Below, one piece after another: positions 6,186-14,389 of a stretch of DNA of 18,710 bases. The notes under the pieces are model-generated. The model saw nothing but the letters and a program-made list of their open reading frames with translations. It did no database searches and had not been told where the DNA came from. Origin of the DNA: Planctomycetota bacterium (lineage in GTDB: Bacteria; Planctomycetota; Planctomycetia; Pirellulales; Pirellulaceae); the NCBI GenBank assembly GCA_019347795.1, contig JAHWKS010000007.1, positions 1 to 18,710 of the forward strand, written 5' to 3'. Within the stretch, counting starts at the first letter, position 1; every line of letters starts with the position of its first letter. The position numbers were made by a program, and so were the translations under genes.

Positions 6186-7454
6186 ATGCAAATTCGGGGG
6201 ATATTACGATTCGGCCGGCGGCCTCGGTATGCGGGTTGTGCGGCGATTCTCGTCGGACTGGCGGTAGCTTCCGTTGCGGCGACGTCGCGTCAATGCCGGA
6301 CCGACGAAACTGCCGCGACGTTATCTGATGACAGCGCCGTCGCGCTGCTGCCAATCGCAAGCCCCGAGAGTCGCCCGCAAGTCCAACTTTGCCAGGCGCT
6401 GGCGCCCGCGTGCGGCGGCGCTTGCGATCCGGTGATCTATGGCGTCGATTGCCTCTCCGGAGACGGCTGCCGCGAGCCGTCGTGGCAACAGTTTGGTCCG
6501 ATCCCCTGGCAGGCCTTCGCGCATGGCGAGTACATCGGTCCCCACCGCATGCCGCACGTCCCCGAGTACCGCCTGCGGGTGGACGATCAGCTTGACTTCG
6601 TCTATCGCTTGACGCGCGAGCAGACGCCGCTGCCCTATGAGCTGAACGTGGGAGACGTGATTCGAGTGGAGTCGCTCACCGACGCCAACATCGACCGCAA
6701 CGAATTGGTGATTCAGCCCGACGGCTCCATCACGCTCCGCCTGCTGGGGCAGGTGCAGGCTGCCCGCCGCACGATCGCCGAGCTGACGGCCGATCTCGAC
6801 GAGCGGTACAAGAAGTACTACCGGATGCCGTCGATCACCGTCACGCCGATCCGCGTCAACACCAAGCTCGAAGATCTGCGGGCGGCGATCGATCGCCGGG
6901 CCGGCATCGGCGGACAGATGATGCAAGGGCGCGTGGCCCCCGACGGAACGGTGCAACTGGTGGCGATCGGCTCCGTGCCGGCCGTCGGCTTGACGCTGGA
7001 AGAGTTGAAATTGGAGATCGACGCCCGCTACGCCGCAGTGGTGAACGGCATCGAGGTAACGCCGATTCTCCTGCAGCGGGCGCCGCGGCAGGTGTTTGTC
7101 GTCGGCGAAGTGCGGCAGCCGGGGCGGTTCGTCATGGACGGCCCCACCACGCTCACGCAAGCGATTGCCTTGGCCGGGGGCTGGAATGTCGGCGCCAATT
7201 TAAGGCACGTCGTGGTCTTCCGCCGCGCCGAAGACTGGCGCCTAGTCGCCACCAAGCTCGACATTCGCGGCGCCCTCTTCGGCTCACGGCCGATCCCCGC
7301 CGACGAGATTTGGCTCCGCGACTCCGACGTGGTGATCGTGCCCAAGCACCCGCTCCTGCAAACCGACGACCTGATCAACCTGGTGTTCACCCGCGGCGTC
7401 TACGGCGTGCTCCCCTTCGGCACGTCGTATTCATGGGGCGCGAGCACGCTGTAA
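6186..7454 (+). CDS. polysaccharide biosynthesis/export protein (Wza-like, SLBB domains)
   Basis: Outer-membrane or periplasmic channel component for exopolysaccharide secretion. The 422-residue protein has a hydrophobic N-terminal segment (residues 15-33, ending AVASVAATS). A poly-export domain follows at about 150-222 (YELNVGDVIRVESL, then VIQPDGSITLRLLGQV), and a second export/SLBB-type unit at about 245-335. The latter contains GRVAPDGTVQLVAIGSV (248-264) and QVFVVGEVRQPGRF (302-315), then TTLTQAIALAGG, all diagnostic. A degenerate copy of the first motif (YRLRVDDQLDFVYRL, 128-142) just precedes it. I do not see a classical lipobox: Cys18 lies before the hydrophobic core. ATG 6186 is preceded by AGGGAG at a suitable distance; the open frame upstream to 6099 overlaps the TPR gene and is rejected. 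No Wzc kinase, polymerase or glycosyltransferase lies nearby. Confidence 0.93.
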   Translation: MQIRGILRFGRRPRYAGCAAILVGLAVASVAATSRQCRTDETAATLSDDSAVALLPIASPESRPQVQLCQALAPACGGACDPVIYGVDCLSGDGCREPSWQQFGPIPWQAFAHGEYIGPHRMPHVPEYRLRVDDQLDFVYRLTREQTPLPYELNVGDVIRVESLTDANIDRNELVIQPDGSITLRLLGQVQAARRTIAELTADLDERYKKYYRMPSITVTPIRVNTKLEDLRAAIDRRAGIGGQMMQGRVAPDGTVQLVAIGSVPAVGLTLEELKLEIDARYAAVVNGIEVTPILLQRAPRQVFVVGEVRQPGRFVMDGPTTLTQAIALAGGWNVGANLRHVVVFRRAEDWRLVATKLDIRGALFGSRPIPADEIWLRDSDVVIVPKHPLLQTDDLINLVFTRGVYGVLPFGTSYSWGASTL

Positions 7455-7465
7455 TAGCTTTCTCC

Positions 7466-8509
7466 TTACGGGGAAACTGCAGCGGTCGGCGTGGAGCGGC
7501 GGAGTTGGCCGCAGGCGGCGTCGATCTTATCCCCCTTGCGCTCGCGGAATTGGACGTTCAGGCCCCCTTCTTCCAGGATGCTGCGGAAACGTCGTGAGGC
7601 GGCGGCCGAAGGCGTCGCGTACGGCAGGCCCGCCACGGGATTGTAAGGAATCACGTTCAACAGCGCGGTCCGGCCGCGGAGCAGCTTCACCAGTTGCCGG
7701 GCGTGGGCCTCTTGATCGTTGATCCCCGCCAAGAGGACGTACTCGAACGTGAGCCGCCGGCCGGAGGCTTCGAAGTAGCGATCCGCCTCTTCGAGAATCG
7801 GCGCCAGGCCGATGTTCTGGTTGACCGGCACCAGGCGGCTGCGGAGCTCGTCGTCGGGTGCATGCAGCGAGACCGCCAGGTTGTAATGGACACCGCGGTC
7901 CGTCAGGCGCCGGATCGCCGGAGGCAGGCCGACGGTGGAGATCGTGATTCGCCGGGCGCTGATCCCCAGTCCTTCCTCGCTCGAGGCGACCTCCAACGCC
8001 GGCAGCAGGCGGTCGAGATTCGCGAGCGGCTCGCCCATCCCCATCACCACGATATGGCTCAGCCGCAGCTCCGGCTCCACGAGCTGCTGTAAGCGAAGCA
8101 TCTGTTCCACGATTTCGCCCGCGGTGAGATTGCGGTCCACGCCATCCAGGCCGCTGGCGCAAAACACGCAGCCCATCGCGCAGCCGACCTGCGAGCTGAT
8201 GCAGATCGTGCGGCGCTGCCCGTCGCGCAACAGCACGCACTCGATTCTCCCGCCATCAGCCAGCTCCAACAGCAGCTTCTCGGTCCCGTCATCCGATCGG
8301 CTGTGGCGGACAATCTTCGTGGTCCAGACCGCAAACTCCTGCTCCAGCGCCTCACGAAGCGACTTGGGCAGGTCGGTCATCTCGGCGAACGAGCAGGCGC
8401 GGCGATGCAACAGCCACTGCCGCACCTGCCGCGCACGAAAGCCCCGCTCGCCTCGCTCGGCGAGCCAGGCCTCCAGGTCATGTCGCGTCGGGTCGAGAAG
8501 GTGAAGCAT
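7466..8509 (-). CDS. rlmN: 23S rRNA (adenine2503-C2)-methyltransferase RlmN
   Basis: Radical-SAM enzyme that methylates C2 of A2503 in 23S rRNA, and A37 in some tRNAs in E. coli. All key residues are present. The radical-SAM cluster motif CAMGCVFC gives Cys110, Cys114 and Cys117. The second methyl-transfer cysteine is Cys333 in GDKIDAACGQLR. MGMGEPLANLD and AVSLHAPDDELR are family hallmarks, as is NVIPYNPV. The length of 347 residues is normal. ATG 8509 has a good ribosome-binding site (GAGGT about 5 bases upstream). It converges on the polysaccharide-export gene with only 11 bases between stops and is separated from sppA, upstream on the same strand, by a large inverted repeat. Loss of RlmN slightly alters antibiotic susceptibility in other bacteria. 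This is established for the family, not shown here. Confidence 0.97.
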   Translation of the reverse strand: MLHLLDPTRHDLEAWLAERGERGFRARQVRQWLLHRRACSFAEMTDLPKSLREALEQEFAVWTTKIVRHSRSDDGTEKLLLELADGGRIECVLLRDGQRRTICISSQVGCAMGCVFCASGLDGVDRNLTAGEIVEQMLRLQQLVEPELRLSHIVVMGMGEPLANLDRLLPALEVASSEEGLGISARRITISTVGLPPAIRRLTDRGVHYNLAVSLHAPDDELRSRLVPVNQNIGLAPILEEADRYFEASGRRLTFEYVLLAGINDQEAHARQLVKLLRGRTALLNVIPYNPVAGLPYATPSAAASRRFRSILEEGGLNVQFRERKGDKIDAACGQLRRSTPTAAVSP

Positions 8510-8537
8510 GCCTACCTCTTTATCGGCACGGAAGAAT

Positions 8538-8692
8538 TAGCCACGGATCGACACGGATGAAACACGGATAAGAAGTGGGTCGAAGTCCTACAACGATCCG
8601 CGTCCGGCGCATCAGATTGTTTAGAGTTGAAGCAATCCAATAGGTGTCGCCCACGTTCTTGTCCGTGTTTCATCCGTGTCCATCCGTGGCTA
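8538..8692. repeat. large inverted repeat (37-bp arms, 35/37 identical) between sppA and rlmN
   Basis: The left arm 8538-8574 begins TAGCCACGGATCGACACGG. It is matched in inverse orientation by 8656-8692, which ends CCGTGTCCATCCGTGGCTA; only two positions differ. With a one-base gap the pairing extends to 8579 and 8651, leaving a loop of about 70 bases. Each arm has three CACGGAT units spaced 10-11 bases apart. The RNA could form a very long hairpin after sppA. Frames through it encode 'FHPCRSVANSS'-like peptides, which I regard as spurious. Confidence 0.9.
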
Positions 8693-8708
8693 CTTCTCCT
8701 ATGGCTGG

Positions 8709-8726
8709 CCGTGTCCATCCGTGGCT
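8709..8726. repeat. third partial copy of the CCACGGAT repeat
   Basis: CCGTGTCCATCCGTGGCT is an exact 18-base match to part of the right arm at 8674-8691, in the same orientation. It ends 9 bases before the sppA stop codon, so the repeat cluster abuts the 3' end of that gene. Confidence 0.85.
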
Positions 8727-8734
8727 CATGTCTT

Positions 8735-9802
8735 CTACGGCTCGCCGCCATATTGCGGTTGGCTGCCGATCAGCGGCGGGAGCGTGGTGGCCAAGTACCA
8801 GGCGCGCGGAGCGGTCAGGTTCAGGAGCGAGGTCCAATCGCCGTTGCGTTGAACGTTCGCGAAGCCCATCATGCTCGACAGCGTCGGCGGCGGGTCGTAT
8901 TCGATCACGCGATAGTCGTCTTCTTCCAATGCCGCCAGCTCCGCGGCCCGGGCGATCGCGTCTTCGATGAAGCCGGTCTCATCCACCAGCCCCAATTCCT
9001 TCGCCCGCATCGAGGAGAACAGCTCGCCCGTGGCCACCTCCTCCAGCTTCTCCGGGTGCTTGCGGAAGTACGGCCGGCCGACCTTGACCACACCCTTGAA
9101 ACGCTCGAATGTCTCGTTGACGTACTGCTGCAGAATCTCGCGCTGCTCGGGGGTGAGCTTTCGCGTCATCGAGAGCATTTGCTTGTTGGGATGGCTGGCG
9201 ATCGAGGCGTTCTCGATGTTCATCTCCGCCATCGCCCCCGTCAGGTCGTAGTAGGGGATGATCACGCCGATCGAGCCGGTGGCGCCCGACGGCTCGGCGT
9301 AGATGCTCTTCTCCTGATCGCCCACCGCCATCGAGACGTAATACCCGCCGCTGGCGGCGATCGAGCCCATGCTCACCACCAGCGGCACGCCCTTCTCCTT
9401 GCGGAGCCGGGTGAGGTGGTGGAACAGGTAATCGGAGCCGGTCACCGTGCCGCCGGGAGAATCGACCCGCACCACGATCGCCTCGACGTCCTCATCTTCA
9501 CGGATGCGGTCGATCTGCCGCTTGGCGAAGCCGTCCCCCTCGGCGATGATCCCCGCCACGCGCAGCACGGCGATCTTCCGCGTGGCCGTCTCCTCGCCGG
9601 AGTGATGCCGCTCCGTGATGCCTTCGGTCGTGTCGAAATAGTCCCGCAGCGCGTACGCCTGTCCCATTGCGAACAGGGCGCACAAGACGAACCCCGTCCA
9701 GCCGAGCCAGCACAGCCAACGCGGCGCGCCGCCGGATGGTTGGATGACGATTGTCTGCGGCGGAGGAGAATTCGTTTCTGGATGGATAGGATGAGAGCTC
9801 AT
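8735..9802 (-). CDS. sppA: signal peptide peptidase SppA (S49 family serine protease)
   Basis: Membrane-bound serine protease that degrades cleaved signal peptides and other membrane-associated peptides. The 355-residue short form has one transmembrane segment (about residues 29-50, WLCWLGWTGFVLCALFAMGQ). The S49 domain follows, with VVRVDSPGGTV (110-120) and the nucleophile Ser151 in SIAASGGYYVS. The segment GATGSIGVII (173-182) is conserved, and Lys207 in SHPNKQML is placed as the catalytic lysine of the Ser/Lys dyad. ATG 9802 is taken as the start; the open frame continues upstream to 9952 but would overlap the PSD1 gene. No clear ribosome-binding site is seen. It lies 88 bases after the PSD1 gene and could be read from the same transcript. 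Confidence 0.95.
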   Translation of the reverse strand: MSSHPIHPETNSPPPQTIVIQPSGGAPRWLCWLGWTGFVLCALFAMGQAYALRDYFDTTEGITERHHSGEETATRKIAVLRVAGIIAEGDGFAKRQIDRIREDEDVEAIVVRVDSPGGTVTGSDYLFHHLTRLRKEKGVPLVVSMGSIAASGGYYVSMAVGDQEKSIYAEPSGATGSIGVIIPYYDLTGAMAEMNIENASIASHPNKQMLSMTRKLTPEQREILQQYVNETFERFKGVVKVGRPYFRKHPEKLEEVATGELFSSMRAKELGLVDETGFIEDAIARAAELAALEEDDYRVIEYDPPPTLSSMMGFANVQRNGDWTSLLNLTAPRAWYLATTLPPLIGSQPQYGGEP

Positions 9803-9890
9803 GGCCGCGTGTTGGGTGGGGAATGAAAGTAGTCGCGTGCTACGGCGAAGGCGCTGTAGAGGACCCGCTGTGGGTTCGTCAAAAGGCGCT

Positions 9891-12668
9891 TCACGGCACG
9901 TAGATGAATTCGTTGGCGTTGAACAACACCAGGCACACCTCCGCCAGTCCACGGGTGCGGGGGTCGGCGTTCCAGGGCTTCAGGTCGGGGACGTAATCTT
10001 GGTACACTTCCAGTTTTTCTACGAACGTGAACGGCTCGCCGTTCATTTCTTCCACCGCGTGGCGGACAACCTCCATCGGCGGCGATTGCGGCTCGAACTC
10101 GAGCTGCTCGTGACGGGCGGTCATCGCCCGCCAGTGCTCCAGGCAGGAGTCGCGCTCCTCGTCGCTGGACGGGCGGCCGAAGGTGAGGGCGAAGGCGCGG
10201 CATACCGCGGCTTCGTCCGTTTCCGTTTCTTTCAGCAATCGCGATGCCATCGCCAGCGAGCGGTCGTACGTCTCTTCGCTGTTGAAGAGGGCGAAGGTCT
10301 GGGGCGTGACGGTTGAGGAGTCCCGCAGCTCGCACGACTCATCAGGGCTGGGCTGGTTGAAGACCTCCATGAACGGGTCGGCCAGACCGCGGATGCGCAT
10401 CGCGTAAATGCTGCGGCGATTCCGCTGCTCGGGGAGCGGCGAGGGCTGATACGCCGGGGCGTACGTGCCCATGATCTGCCGCGGCTGCAAGGCCGCCTCC
10501 AGGTTCATGTCGGGCCGGATGGGAAGGCCTCCCAGCGTGCGGTTCAGTTCGCCCGAGGCGGCGAGCATCGCGTCTCGCAACTCCTCGGCCGTCAGCCGCC
10601 GCGGCGGGAAGTAGGCATAGGCGGCCCCCTCGGGATCCTTCTCCGCCAGCGCCGCCCGATCCGAATGCTGCGACGACCGCTGATACGCCTCCGACGCCAT
10701 GATCAGCCGGTGCAGGCTCTTGATCGACCAGCCCTCTTCGATGAACCGGGCGGCGAGGTAGTCCAGCAGCTCCGGATGCGTCGGCTTTTTCCCCATGGCG
10801 CCGAAGTTGTTCGCGTTCCGCGCCAGTCCCTGGCCGAAGTGATACTGCCAGACGCGGTTTACCAGCGACCGCGCCGTGAGCGGATTGTCGGGACTGGCGA
10901 TCCACTCGGCCAGGTCCCGGCGCCGGCCGGCGATCGAGTCGGGAATTGTGAACCCTTCCTCAGCGACACAGCTCAGCACGCCCGGGGAGACGGGCAGGGT
11001 CGGCGAGAACGCATCGCCGCCGGCGAGGATCGCCGTCTTCTCCAGCGAACCGCTTTTCATCGGGTCGGCCGGCATCTCCAGCCGGCTCTGCACGTTGCGG
11101 TAATTCGGCGTGACGCCGTTGTAGACCGAGAACGCGATCGGCCGAAAGCGATCCAGCTCCCAGCGATGACGGGCGAGACTTTTCCGTGCGATCCGCTCGA
11201 CACCGAAGTCCTCGGTCGTCAGCCCGATATGACGCGGAGCGATCTTGTCTTCCGGAAGCCCGCGCTTGATCAATTCCCGTCGCGGCGCGTACTCCAGCCC
11301 GCGCTCGGCGTACCACGCCCGCGCCGCGTCTTCCTCTTTCTTCGCGATGCGGCGAAGAATGCCGTTGTAGTGCTCGATCCGCTGCTGAAGGTATTTTTCC
11401 TCTGCGGCGAACCCGGCGGTGTTTTCCTCCGGCAAGTACGGGGCATCGCGTTCGGCGAACTGCGTCGTCGCAAACACCGCCTGCAGGGCGTAGTAATCGC
11501 GGGTCGGGATCGGATCGAACTTGTGATCGTGGCACCGGCAGCATTGCAGCGGGTGCGACAAGAACACCTGTCCCACTGCGTCGGTCACGTCGTCGAGGAA
11601 CTGCTGCCGGGTGACCTTGGCCACGCTCATTCCGGTCTGCTCCCACGGCCCCATCCGCAGGAAGCCGATGGCGATGAGCATTTCCGGATCCTCGGGATCG
11701 ATCTCGTCCCCCGCAAGCTGCTCCCGCACGAATTGGTCGTACGGCTTGTCCTCGTTGAAGGAGCGGATCACGTAGTCGCGATACCGCCAGGCGTTGGGCC
11801 GCTCAAAATCGTTCGCCAGTCCCGCGGTGTCGGCGTAGCGAACCACGTCGAGCCAGTGCCGCCCCCACTGCTCGCCGTAGTGCGGGCTGTCGAGCAGACG
11901 CTCGACCACGGCGGCGAATGCCTCGCCTTCCGGCGCCGGATCGTTCACGAATTCCGCGACCTCCTGCGGCGTGGGCGGCAGTCCCGTCAAGTCGAAGGTC
12001 GCCCGGCGGATCCACGTTCGCCGGTTCGCCCGCGGGGCCGGCTCGAGGTCAAGCTCCTCAAGACGCCGGTTGAGGAACGCATCGATCGGATTGGCGCCTT
12101 GATCGCCGCCGACGTACTCCCACGGGACCTCCGGCTTCACGAGCGGCTGATACGCCCACAGATTCTCCGGCTGATAGCGGCGACTGGTCCACTCCTCGGA
12201 AAGCCCGCCGCTGGTGCGAACCTGCACGCCGGCGGATTCCTGCTCGGCGAATGATTTCTGGATCGCCGCCACTCGCGTCTCGTCGGGCCACGGCGCCCCG
12301 GCGTTGATCCAGTCGCGCAGCCGCCACGTCTGCTCCTCGCTCAGGCGGTCGTTCTCCTTGGGCGGCATTTGATAGTCCGGATTGTCTCCGGTCGTCGCCG
12401 TGTAGAGCAGACTCGCCGCCGCGTCGCCGGGCTGGAGCAAGACCTGACCGCTCTCGCCGCCGCGCAACATTCCCTCGCGAGTGGTCAGATCCAAAGCGCC
12501 CTGGATCTCGTCGGGATCGGCGCCGTGGCAGATCAGGCATTTCTCCGCCAGCAGCGGCTTCACCTGGAGCGCGAACAGCCGTTCGCCCTCCGTCGCTTCG
12601 CCCTCCACGGCAAACACGGGAGGCGCAAGCAAAAGGGAACCCAGGAACACAGAGAGAAAGAATCGCAT
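9891..12668 (-). CDS. PSCyt1-DUF1549-DUF1553 (PSD1) planctomycete cytochrome-like protein
   Basis: A 925-residue secreted protein with a clear signal peptide (MRFFLSVFLGSLLLAPPVFA, residues 1-20). The PSCyt1 domain (about 30-125) has a heme-c motif CLICH at 44-48 and the typical GALDLTTREGMLRGG and MPPKENDRLS segments. DUF1549 (about 190-395) contains RRATFDLTGLPPTPQEV and HYGEQWGRHWLDVVRYADT. It closes with CCRCHDHKFDPIPTRDYYA (376-394), a second CxxCH. DUF1553 (about 580-840) shows NPLTARSLVNRVWQYHFGQG. ATG 12668 is selected because it opens the signal peptide; the frame extends to 12725 without homology. These proteins are abundant in planctomycetes, usually beside DUF1501 sulfatase-like partners, and their redox role is unresolved. 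No DUF1501 gene is adjacent here; sppA follows instead. Confidence 0.95.
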   Translation of the reverse strand: MRFFLSVFLGSLLLAPPVFAVEGEATEGERLFALQVKPLLAEKCLICHGADPDEIQGALDLTTREGMLRGGESGQVLLQPGDAAASLLYTATTGDNPDYQMPPKENDRLSEEQTWRLRDWINAGAPWPDETRVAAIQKSFAEQESAGVQVRTSGGLSEEWTSRRYQPENLWAYQPLVKPEVPWEYVGGDQGANPIDAFLNRRLEELDLEPAPRANRRTWIRRATFDLTGLPPTPQEVAEFVNDPAPEGEAFAAVVERLLDSPHYGEQWGRHWLDVVRYADTAGLANDFERPNAWRYRDYVIRSFNEDKPYDQFVREQLAGDEIDPEDPEMLIAIGFLRMGPWEQTGMSVAKVTRQQFLDDVTDAVGQVFLSHPLQCCRCHDHKFDPIPTRDYYALQAVFATTQFAERDAPYLPEENTAGFAAEEKYLQQRIEHYNGILRRIAKKEEDAARAWYAERGLEYAPRRELIKRGLPEDKIAPRHIGLTTEDFGVERIARKSLARHRWELDRFRPIAFSVYNGVTPNYRNVQSRLEMPADPMKSGSLEKTAILAGGDAFSPTLPVSPGVLSCVAEEGFTIPDSIAGRRRDLAEWIASPDNPLTARSLVNRVWQYHFGQGLARNANNFGAMGKKPTHPELLDYLAARFIEEGWSIKSLHRLIMASEAYQRSSQHSDRAALAEKDPEGAAYAYFPPRRLTAEELRDAMLAASGELNRTLGGLPIRPDMNLEAALQPRQIMGTYAPAYQPSPLPEQRNRRSIYAMRIRGLADPFMEVFNQPSPDESCELRDSSTVTPQTFALFNSEETYDRSLAMASRLLKETETDEAAVCRAFALTFGRPSSDEERDSCLEHWRAMTARHEQLEFEPQSPPMEVVRHAVEEMNGEPFTFVEKLEVYQDYVPDLKPWNADPRTRGLAEVCLVLFNANEFIYVP

Positions 12669-12727
12669 GCGACAGCGCGGAAGATCGGAGCGGCGCGGAG
12701 GAAGGGGCAAGCAAACGCCGTTCATCG

Positions 12728-12756
12728 ACTATATCCGAATTCCTCCGAATTTTCCA
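12728..12756 (-). promoter_or_regulatory. putative sigma70-type promoter for the PSD1 gene
   Basis: On the minus strand TGGAAA (12756-12751, four of six to TTGACA) and TATAGT (12733-12728, five of six to TATAAT) are separated by exactly 17 bases. Transcription would begin near 12721, about 50 bases before ATG 12668. It sits just downstream of the terminator of the preceding gene, where a promoter is expected. Pattern match only. Confidence 0.4.
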
Positions 12757-12802
12757 CGAGCCGAGAGCCTCTGAAGCGCCCCTCCACACGCTGCTGTGCC
12801 GC

Positions 12803-12846
12803 AAGAAAATCCAAAACACCCTCGGGCGTTTCGGGCCGAGGGTGTT
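12803..12846 (-). terminator. intrinsic terminator of the YwqK/MORN gene
   Basis: On the minus strand an 11-base perfect stem, AACACCCTCGG pairing with CCGAGGGTGTT (12846-12836 with 12825-12815, 10-base loop), is followed by the T-rich run TTGGATTTTCTTG. It lies about 77 bases after the stop of the MORN-repeat gene and separates it from the PSD1 gene. Confidence 0.8.
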
Positions 12847-12922
12847 CGGGGGCGGCTTGCGGCGGCTGCGAGTCTTCAGCGCCCCTTCGGACTCGCAGCC
12901 GCCTCCGTTTCCGGAGAGCCTG

Positions 12923-14374
12923 TCAATTGCGCTGCGGCAGCGAGGGGCGGCCGGGGCGGGCCGCAGGACGGGTGCTCTGGAGCGCCTGGGCCGGCACGCC
13001 GTCGGCGAAGTCGGCCTTTTGGGCCACTTTGCCGTTGGCGTCCCACCACACCCATTCGCCCGCCGGTTTGCCGTCCACAAAATCGCCCATCGACGATTTC
13101 AAGCCGTTCTCGTGCCACCAGGTCCAGACGCCGTGACGCTCGCCGTTGCGATACGAGCCTTCGGTCGATTTCTGGCCGTTGGCGTACCACCAGGTGAACT
13201 CGCCGTGCGGCCGGCCGTACTCGAAGCGGCCTTCCACCTGCTCCTGCCCGTTGGGGTGCCAGGAAGTCCAGGCGCCGTGACGTTCTTCTTTGCCTTGCGG
13301 CTTGAAGGTCGCAAGCTGGCAATTCCACCAATCGTCTTCCTTCGCGATGACCATCTTGGCGGTGAGCACTTCGCCCGAGGACTTCTTCCGCTTGTTGGGA
13401 TAGTGCTCGGTGCGAGGCTCAATCTTCCGGCCTTCGTCATAGACCTCCTTGGCGGCGAGGCCGCCGTCGGGCCGCCAGGTGAGAATCTCGTCGTGAGCCG
13501 ACCCATTGCGGAAGGTGATCTGCTGCATCTTCTTGCCGTTGGCGTGCCACCAGGAGGCGATCCCGTGCCGCACGTCGTTCACATACTCGATCTCGCTCAC
13601 CTTATGTCCCCGCATATCGGTGATGACCCATGTGCCGTTCAGTTTCCCGTTGGCAAGGTGGGCCTCGGAGATGAACGGCCCCTGGTACTGGTTGTACGGC
13701 GGGGTGGCGAAGAGCGGAGAAGCCTTCGCCGCCACCACCCGGCGCCACAGGCCGTGGCGGACGCCGCGACGGTACTCGCCTTCGGCGATCAGGTCCCCCT
13801 GCTCGCTCCAGTATTTCCACGAGCCGTGGTTGAGGAAGTTGCCCTGGCCGTCCTGGGTCACCTCGCGGGCGAGCTTCAGGCTGCCGTTGGGATAACGCTC
13901 CTGCACCAACTCGGTTTCGGGCGCCTCCGCGGGGAGCGGAGCGGAAATGTTCACGTCGGGCGCGTCCCCCCCGGCGGGAGGCAGTGAGTACGCCCCCTCC
14001 TCCACGTCGTCGGGAAGCGGGATCGGCACGAGCGGCTCTTCGTCCGCCGGAACCGCGTCGGTGCTCACCTCGGGAGGCGAGAGCGTCATCGACGGGGCCG
14101 CATCGATCACCACCGGCGAGCCGCTCTGACCGGCCGGCGACCGGCGGCCGCTGGCGCGGGTGGAGTTGAAGTTGAACGGCGGGATCGGCGCCGGATCCTC
14201 CTCGTCAGCCGTGTGGGCTGCCGGTTGGATCGGCGCCGCGGCGGCGGCGGGCAGTTTACTCGGCGCCAAAGGCGCCGGCAATTCATCCGCCGCGTAGGCG
14301 GAACTCCCGGCGGCCAGCAAGGCGCACAAGGAGGGAGCTAATCGTTTTCTCCAGGACCGGAGGTGGCGGATCAT
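12923..14374 (-). CDS. secreted YwqK/MORN-2 repeat protein
   Basis: A 483-residue protein. Residues 1-28 form a signal peptide (basic MIRHLRSWRKR, hydrophobic core, SSAYA then AD as a likely cleavage site). Residues 29-155 are Pro/Ala/acidic low complexity. From about 160 the chain is built of MORN-2 units of the type 'HG-x-W-x-x-W-x-x-NG-x-x-x-x-x-G-x-y-x-x-G'. The last four are exactly 24 residues each (366-461), starting HGAWTSWHPNG, HGEFTWWYANG, HGVWTWWHENG and AGEWVWWDANG. ATG 14374 is preferred over in-frame ATG 14389 because GGAG sits nine bases before it. Database entries often call relatives 'toxin-antitoxin YwqK family antitoxin'; nothing here indicates a toxin partner, and the signal peptide argues for an envelope or extracellular role. 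Monocistronic, with its own terminator. Confidence 0.85.
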   Translation of the reverse strand: MIRHLRSWRKRLAPSLCALLAAGSSAYAADELPAPLAPSKLPAAAAAPIQPAAHTADEEDPAPIPPFNFNSTRASGRRSPAGQSGSPVVIDAAPSMTLSPPEVSTDAVPADEEPLVPIPLPDDVEEGAYSLPPAGGDAPDVNISAPLPAEAPETELVQERYPNGSLKLAREVTQDGQGNFLNHGSWKYWSEQGDLIAEGEYRRGVRHGLWRRVVAAKASPLFATPPYNQYQGPFISEAHLANGKLNGTWVITDMRGHKVSEIEYVNDVRHGIASWWHANGKKMQQITFRNGSAHDEILTWRPDGGLAAKEVYDEGRKIEPRTEHYPNKRKKSSGEVLTAKMVIAKEDDWWNCQLATFKPQGKEERHGAWTSWHPNGQEQVEGRFEYGRPHGEFTWWYANGQKSTEGSYRNGERHGVWTWWHENGLKSSMGDFVDGKPAGEWVWWDANGKVAQKADFADGVPAQALQSTRPAARPGRPSLPQRN

Positions 14375-14389
14375 CGTCTCGAACTCCAT

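Noticed and set aside
8512..8751. A 79-codon minus-strand frame encoding 'SVFHPCRSVANSS' and a repeat-like peptide
   Set aside because: It is a translation of the CCACGGAT inverted repeat and has no independent support.
8627..9826. A 399-codon plus-strand frame opposite sppA
   Set aside because: Antisense shadow of sppA; composition dominated by Arg/His/Asp with no domain, whereas the minus strand has full SppA motifs.
10665..12254. A 529-codon plus-strand frame opposite the PSD1 gene
   Set aside because: Antisense shadow; the minus strand carries all DUF1549/DUF1553 motifs.
12842..13987. A 381-codon plus-strand frame with repeated 'VGVPP' segments
   Set aside because: The repeats are the complement of the MORN-2 NG/WW codons, so the frame is a shadow of the MORN gene.
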